A DNA stretch of 11,973 nucleotides. It comes from Eimeria necatrix (Eukaryota > Apicomplexa > Conoidasida > Eucoccidiorida > Eimeriidae). Shown here piece by piece: positions 8,506 to 11,973 of the stretch. Numbering within the stretch: position 1 is the first letter of the stretch; the number at the start of each line of letters is the position of its first letter. The position numbers were made by a program, and so were the translations under genes. Under the pieces are notes generated by a model that saw nothing but the letters and a program-made list of their open reading frames with translations, ran no database searches and was not told the DNA's origin. The stretch spans positions 1 to 11,973 of the forward strand of contig NW_013651954.1 in NCBI RefSeq assembly GCF_000499385.1, in the 5' to 3' direction.

Positions 8506-8749
8506 CTAGGGAAGAGATAAAGCAACCACATATTTTCTTTTAATCATTTCAGTATGATGACGTACAAGCTGCAGATAGGAGGCATAAATCCAAGCAATCA
8601 AGGCAAGATGGACAACTAACAATGGTGTTTTAAATGCGGATGATTGGGAGACTAATGCAATATACGTAACAAACGTTTTCTCTACACGTCCACGCCACGG
8701 TGTGACAGAGCGGCTCAATATGTTATAAAATTTATGGCTTTCGTACCAC
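8506..8749 (-). CDS. candidate terminal exon, hydrophobic unknown protein
   Basis: On the minus strand, TACTAAC (8765-8759) followed seven bases later by AG (8751-8750) is a textbook branch-point and acceptor arrangement. The 244 bases after it are open to TAG at 8508-8506. The translation contains a hydrophobic run of about 20 residues near its middle (TPLLVVHLALIAWIYASYLQ), long enough for one membrane helix, then a basic segment. I recognise no family. A donor-like GTGAGT at 8931-8926 would give a 182-base intron and can join in phase, but its upstream exon would be open for only about 13 codons. The same frame also stays open through the putative intron end up to an ATG at 8826, so an unspliced 106-codon ORF is the alternative. 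Confidence 0.25.
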
Positions 8750-8765
8750 CTAAAAATTGTTAGTA
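8750..8765 (-). other. intron 3' end signal (branch point and acceptor)
   Basis: Read on the minus strand, tactaacaatttttag holds the optimal branch-point heptamer, a short T-tract and the acceptor AG. This is sequence evidence only, and a single occurrence of a 7-mer in 24 kb of strands is not improbable. It gains value from the open frame that follows it. Confidence 0.3.
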
Positions 8766-8826
8766 TAGAGACGCCACCATTCGTCCGAACGACATAAGCG
8801 ATAAAAGAATTTTTCACGAGCAGCAT

Positions 8827-9489
8827 TTATGATACAATGCCGAAATGTTGCTAACAACAAGCAGCGGTCTAAACGTCTACAGGCAATCGATTGCTGAAGG
8901 GGCGAGAATGAGCTATTTCATAAGAACTCACCACCTTTTACACGCAATGTCTAGCAGCTTGCTGGCATATCAAGTGCGGATGTGCGTCATACAGGATTGC
9001 GTTTCGCTCAGAACAGCCAAAAATCAAACTTGGGGCAAACTCGAGCTGCACAATAGTTCAATATTATGCATCTTAGAAGACTTTGCGTCAGTGGGTTTTT
9101 TTTGTTTGCAGTGCAAATCCGTGAAAGTATCGTGAGCCTGCTTGCAATGCCATTGTCAAAGCTGCTATTATTCTTCCTTCGAGAGCTGCAAAAGAGGCTT
9201 GGAGCTGCTCAACATTCTGGAAGACGTTCGAGAGTTTCTCAGTCGGCATAATGCTTGTGCCACTATTTTAATTTCTTTTTATGATTACGCTCACAGTCTG
9301 TGAGTGCTCATCTTTCACTGGGTCCACCATAGACTTAAACTAAAATAATGTGCTTGCTGAGGTTTTAGAAGGCAATACGTGAGTTCAGTTCGATCTCAGG
9401 GAGCATTGCAAGTGCAATCTGGATACAAATGATTTACCCACACCTAGTCAGCAGTTTTGAATAGGCGAAACTCTCGTGCCGCATATGTC
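8827..9489. other. gene-free stretch
   Basis: A plus-strand frame of 96 codons (8845-9135) starts at ATG but has no motif. A run of eight T lies near 9097-9104. Short minus-strand donor- and acceptor-like signals exist but give no consistent exon. No repeat is seen. Confidence 0.35.
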
Positions 9490-10149
9490 ATGGGCAGTGC
9501 ATTGCGTAAACTAAACAATATGGCCTCCAATCCTGGGGAAAAGAAAGTATACGATTTTGGGTTTTTAGGAGTCATTCGGATTTACGAGTCACCAAATTCG
9601 CACGCGCAATCTTATAAACAGTACAACAAATCGAATCGAGCAGAGCAAAGCTTAGCTGGTAAATATTCCGAAATATGAATTTTCATTTCACCGCCATTGA
9701 ATGCTATACTGAATACCACGCATATGCTAATATCAAGATTCGTTGGCCGAGTTTTCGGAAATATATCAGAATGAGGCATTGGTCTGCAAATACGTGGAGC
9801 AATGGCTACTGCTTGCCAAATTAGCCGAGCTAAACAGAAAAACTGTGTGCCAATTCGGCAGTCAGCACTGTTACCCAGGAAAATCCACAAGCATTTCCCA
9901 CACCGTGATCGGCCACGGTAAGTAATTTCAATGTCTTTTCATGGACTATCTTATGCCTGAATTTTTTTATTGTTACGAGTGCTCTGGCGACCCAAATGTC
10001 CTGCATCGCAGACTGGAATCGACACACTGAGTTGGAAAAGAAAACCTGGGTGTTGTGTTTGTTCAGCACCACAGGTCAGAAATACCGTTGTCGTCAAAAG
10101 ACAAACCAGCGTGGCTTCCGATTGCAGCTGTGCGATGAAAGGAAAGTAA
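9490..10149 (+). CDS. candidate three-exon gene, hypothetical 172-aa protein
   Basis: Three short open frames can be joined. Exon 1 is ATG 9490 to 9658, exon 2 is 9738-9917, and exon 3 is 9980-10149 ending in TAA. Intron 1 (79 bases) begins GTAAAT and ends CAAG after a TGCTAAT branch-like word. Intron 2 (62 bases) begins with a perfect GTAAGT and ends after a run of seven T at TTACGAG. Both junctions fall after codon position 1 and phases agree; total length is 519 bases, an exact multiple of three. The product would be polar and basic, with a Leu/Ala/Glu-rich helical region in exon 2 and a Cys-rich C-terminal third (PGCCVCS, SDCSC). I recognise no family and see no signal peptide or membrane helix. 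Acceptor 1 lacks a pyrimidine tract, and I chose the sites knowing the frames, so this remains a hypothesis. Confidence 0.3.
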
Positions 10150-11014
10150 AGCTTATTCTCTACAACTGTTAATGAGCATTACCTCGCTAGTGTCCGTGGA
10201 ACATGAGATCTAACGGAGCACCCACAACCTCACGTGATGACAACGTGGACACCAATACGAGACTTCGCTTAGTCGGTACTTTCCAGAAGCACACGGACAT
10301 TTTTAAAGAGAGCATCCAGGCTTTTACAACGTAATCTAAAGCAACCAATTGTGTTTTAGTGTGCAATCAGTCCACCAGCCCCAGTTCCTCAAACACACAA
10401 CCTGAGTTTCTCACGCCAAAAAAACCTTTACTGACTCATTGTGCAGAATGCGGCATCTGCAACTCTGTATTAGAATCTGTCAGTTTATATTTCATCTATG
10501 CGACTCACGTAGCGGGTGATTAAGCGCGAATAGAGGAACTCACAATCTGCAATGTTTATTAAGCATAAAAGATGCGTTTGCCACTGCGTCCACGTCATGA
10601 AGATGTAAAGGTAAAGCTATCCGTGCAACGAATCGTCGTCAGCACTCTAGTATTTCAGAAACGTTGGCAGCAATTAGAACTCACGACCTGAAATGATAGC
10701 ACCGAAAGCAAACGGCCGCGTAGCTAACAATCGAACTTGTGCGTTTCGAAAATTTCTCACTATTTCGCTGCAGCGTAACGTTCCTAGCAGAATTTTATTT
10801 TCATTTTCATTTAGCTTTTACCATTTTCCCAAAGCGCCTTCCAACAGAAAGAGAGGAATGAAATCAGCAGTTTTGAGAGGCTGGTATGCGAGCGGTGATT
10901 TAAATGTACATTGCGCGAAATACTGAGAACATTGACGGTTGGCTTGGTTATGAAACATCGAGAGCCAGAAACACAGATGCCATATTCAGGTAGTAGTGTC
11001 TTTAAGGCACATAT
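10150..11014. other. gene-free stretch
   Basis: Frames of 77-82 codons lie on opposite strands over 10693-11059 and show no motif. A T-rich patch of ttttcattttcattt type lies near 10797-10812. No RNA gene, repeat or promoter is recognised. Confidence 0.45.
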
Positions 11015-11031
11015 AATCAACACATATGAAC
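11015..11031. repeat. 17-bp direct repeat, copy 1
   Basis: The word aatcaacacatatgaac occurs here and again as the last 17 bases of the window, 942 bases downstream in the same orientation. An 11-base portion (caacacatatg) also occurs near 2366. The repeat may be longer, because the second copy is cut by the window edge. Confidence 0.8.
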
Positions 11032-11278
11032 CTTGCGCACACCTTCCTGAAAGCGACAAAATGTGTCACCAACTGCCGAGTTTGGGCACATGTCGCGACA
11101 CTGTTTGTGCTACATATTTTGAATCCAAATGCTTTCCCAGTCATATCCCGTAACCTAGTAGGCGCTTTGGGAGCGTTTACCTCCGCAACAGCAAGTAAAC
11201 ACAGCCAGCCGTAGATTTGCGCACAATCTCAGATCAGCACGACCGCCTAGCCGGTAAACCAGTAAGACATGCACAGAC
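11032..11278. other. short stretch between repeats
   Basis: Overlapping plus-strand frames (to 11153 and 11214) are short and carry no motif. Nothing else is recognised. Confidence 0.35.
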
Positions 11279-11339
11279 GTAGCGGCTGTTCCCTCACTTT
11301 GCAGCATCTGAAACGTGTTATATTGATTGATAGTGAAGC
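11279..11339 (+). repeat. left arm of 61-bp inverted repeat
   Basis: It begins gtagcggctgttccctcac and ends tgatagtgaagc. It is perfectly complementary to 11509-11569. The base just inside is T here and G at the corresponding place before the right arm, ending the match. Confidence 0.95.
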
Positions 11340-11508
11340 TTATTGAGAATCGTCAGTGGTGAGAGTCAAGCTGTGAGCTTTCAAGGCGGAGTGAGCGTCG
11401 CGGAATCCCGTTGGTCTGGCTATTATAGAGCGAGAGGCACACAGGCACTGTGGATCCACAATCTAATTTGCCGACTTGCGATTGCTGTTGAGAGCTAGTT
11501 TTCCAGTG

Positions 11509-11569
11509 GCTTCACTATCAATCAATATAACACGTTTCAGATGCTGCAAAGTGAGGGAACAGCCGCTAC
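11509..11569 (-). repeat. right arm of 61-bp inverted repeat
   Basis: It begins gcttcactatcaatcaat and ends gggaacagccgctac. Outside both arms the sequences diverge at once. A 91-codon plus-strand frame (11476-11751) runs through this arm but shows no motif. Confidence 0.95.
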
Positions 11570-11956
11570 TCATTTCTTCTGCAGACACTCCAATCCGCCT
11601 CTTAACGCACGCAGTGCAGCCGCATGAAGCAGTCGTCTCGCCAATTCCGACCCAGTGCTACAAACACGAATTGCCAATCTCGTCCACTACGCGGCATCAA
11701 GTCGTAATACATACTGACAAAAGCGCAAAAGGATGTGGACCGCGGTTGTGAGGGTAGATTCCATGCTCCCAATGAATGCTTTGTGCAGTAGGCGCGCCTG
11801 AAGAAATAGCTCCTGGCACCCCGTACGCGCCCAGCTGCCAGCTCAATCGCTCAAACTGCAGCAGTCTAGTCAGCTAGTCATTTCTTCCGCTTGCAAACTC
11901 CCCGCAACTCAGCACTAAGACTTCTTTTGCGCTCGTGCTGACAAGACGGCCTATTC
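11570..11956. other. gene-free stretch
   Basis: The top strand is C-rich. The only open frame is the tail of the 11476-11751 frame, with no motif. No further copy of the inverted-repeat arms is seen. Confidence 0.45.
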
Positions 11957-11973
11957 AATCAACACATATGAAC
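11957..11973. repeat. 17-bp direct repeat, copy 2, cut by window end
   Basis: It is identical to 11015-11031 and reaches the last base of the window, so the true repeat length is unknown. Its left flank differs from that of copy 1 immediately upstream. Confidence 0.8.

Larger units (their letters stand above)
11279..11569. mobile_element. perfect 61-bp inverted repeat, MITE- or foldback-like
   Basis: Arm 11279-11339 is the exact reverse complement of arm 11509-11569, with no mismatch in 61 bases, around a 169-base spacer; identity stops sharply at both ends. If the TA dinucleotides at 11280-11281 and 11567-11568 are a target-site duplication, the element would be 285 bp with 58-bp terminal repeats beginning GCGGCTGTTCCC, the layout of a non-autonomous Tc1/mariner-type element. 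The TA is also part of the symmetry, so this cannot be decided from one copy. The spacer has no gene. Alternatives are a local inverted duplication, a hairpin RNA source or an assembly artefact. Confidence 0.6.

Noticed and set aside
8845..9135. ATG-started 96-codon plus-strand frame
   Set aside because: It has no motif and is of chance length. It overlaps the region where a minus-strand intron may lie.
1..11973. CRISPR array, bacterial operon or phage segment
   Set aside because: There are no regularly spaced repeats, no long tightly packed frames, no Shine-Dalgarno patterns and no recognisable prokaryotic proteins on either strand.

Overview
Almost certainly nuclear DNA from a eukaryote, and mostly non-coding. 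No open frame exceeds about 220 codons in 12 kb on either strand. I see no operon-like gene packing, no ribosome-binding sites, no recognisable protein family, no tRNA or rRNA and no CRISPR array. G+C is in the mid-40s per cent by counting sample lines. CpG is not obviously depleted. The window has a long (GT)n-type microsatellite, small tandem duplications and several intron-like signals. TGCA-containing words are common, and GCATGC, a promoter word known from apicomplexan parasites, is locally enriched. A coccidian-like protist is therefore possible, but this is a weak inference and an invertebrate or other protist genome is not excluded.

Layout. Positions 1-3000 are gene-poor, with C exceeding G in many lines, two small tandem duplications (419-452, 983-1068) and one doubtful ORF (1099-1452). 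Positions 3013-3675 hold the longest open frame, of unknown nature. Around 4760-5209 is an ATG-initiated frame with a possible splice donor inside it. A (GT)n/(GTGC)n microsatellite lies at 5375-5441. From 5.9 to 8.8 kb the better coding candidates are on the minus strand (6736-7041, 6094-6208, 8506-8749). At 9490-10149 three short plus-strand frames can be joined through two short, phase-compatible introns into a hypothetical 172-residue protein, the most complete gene model I can build. The last kilobase holds the clearest structural object: a perfect 61-bp inverted repeat (11279-11339 / 11509-11569) around a 169-bp spacer, resembling a small non-autonomous transposon (MITE or foldback) with possible TA flanks. 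A 17-bp direct repeat brackets that segment, its second copy forming the last 17 bases of the window.

The repeats, the microsatellite and the inverted repeat are read directly from the bases and are firm. All protein-coding calls are tentative, because most frames here are of a length expected by chance. No pathway or cooperation between genes can be claimed.
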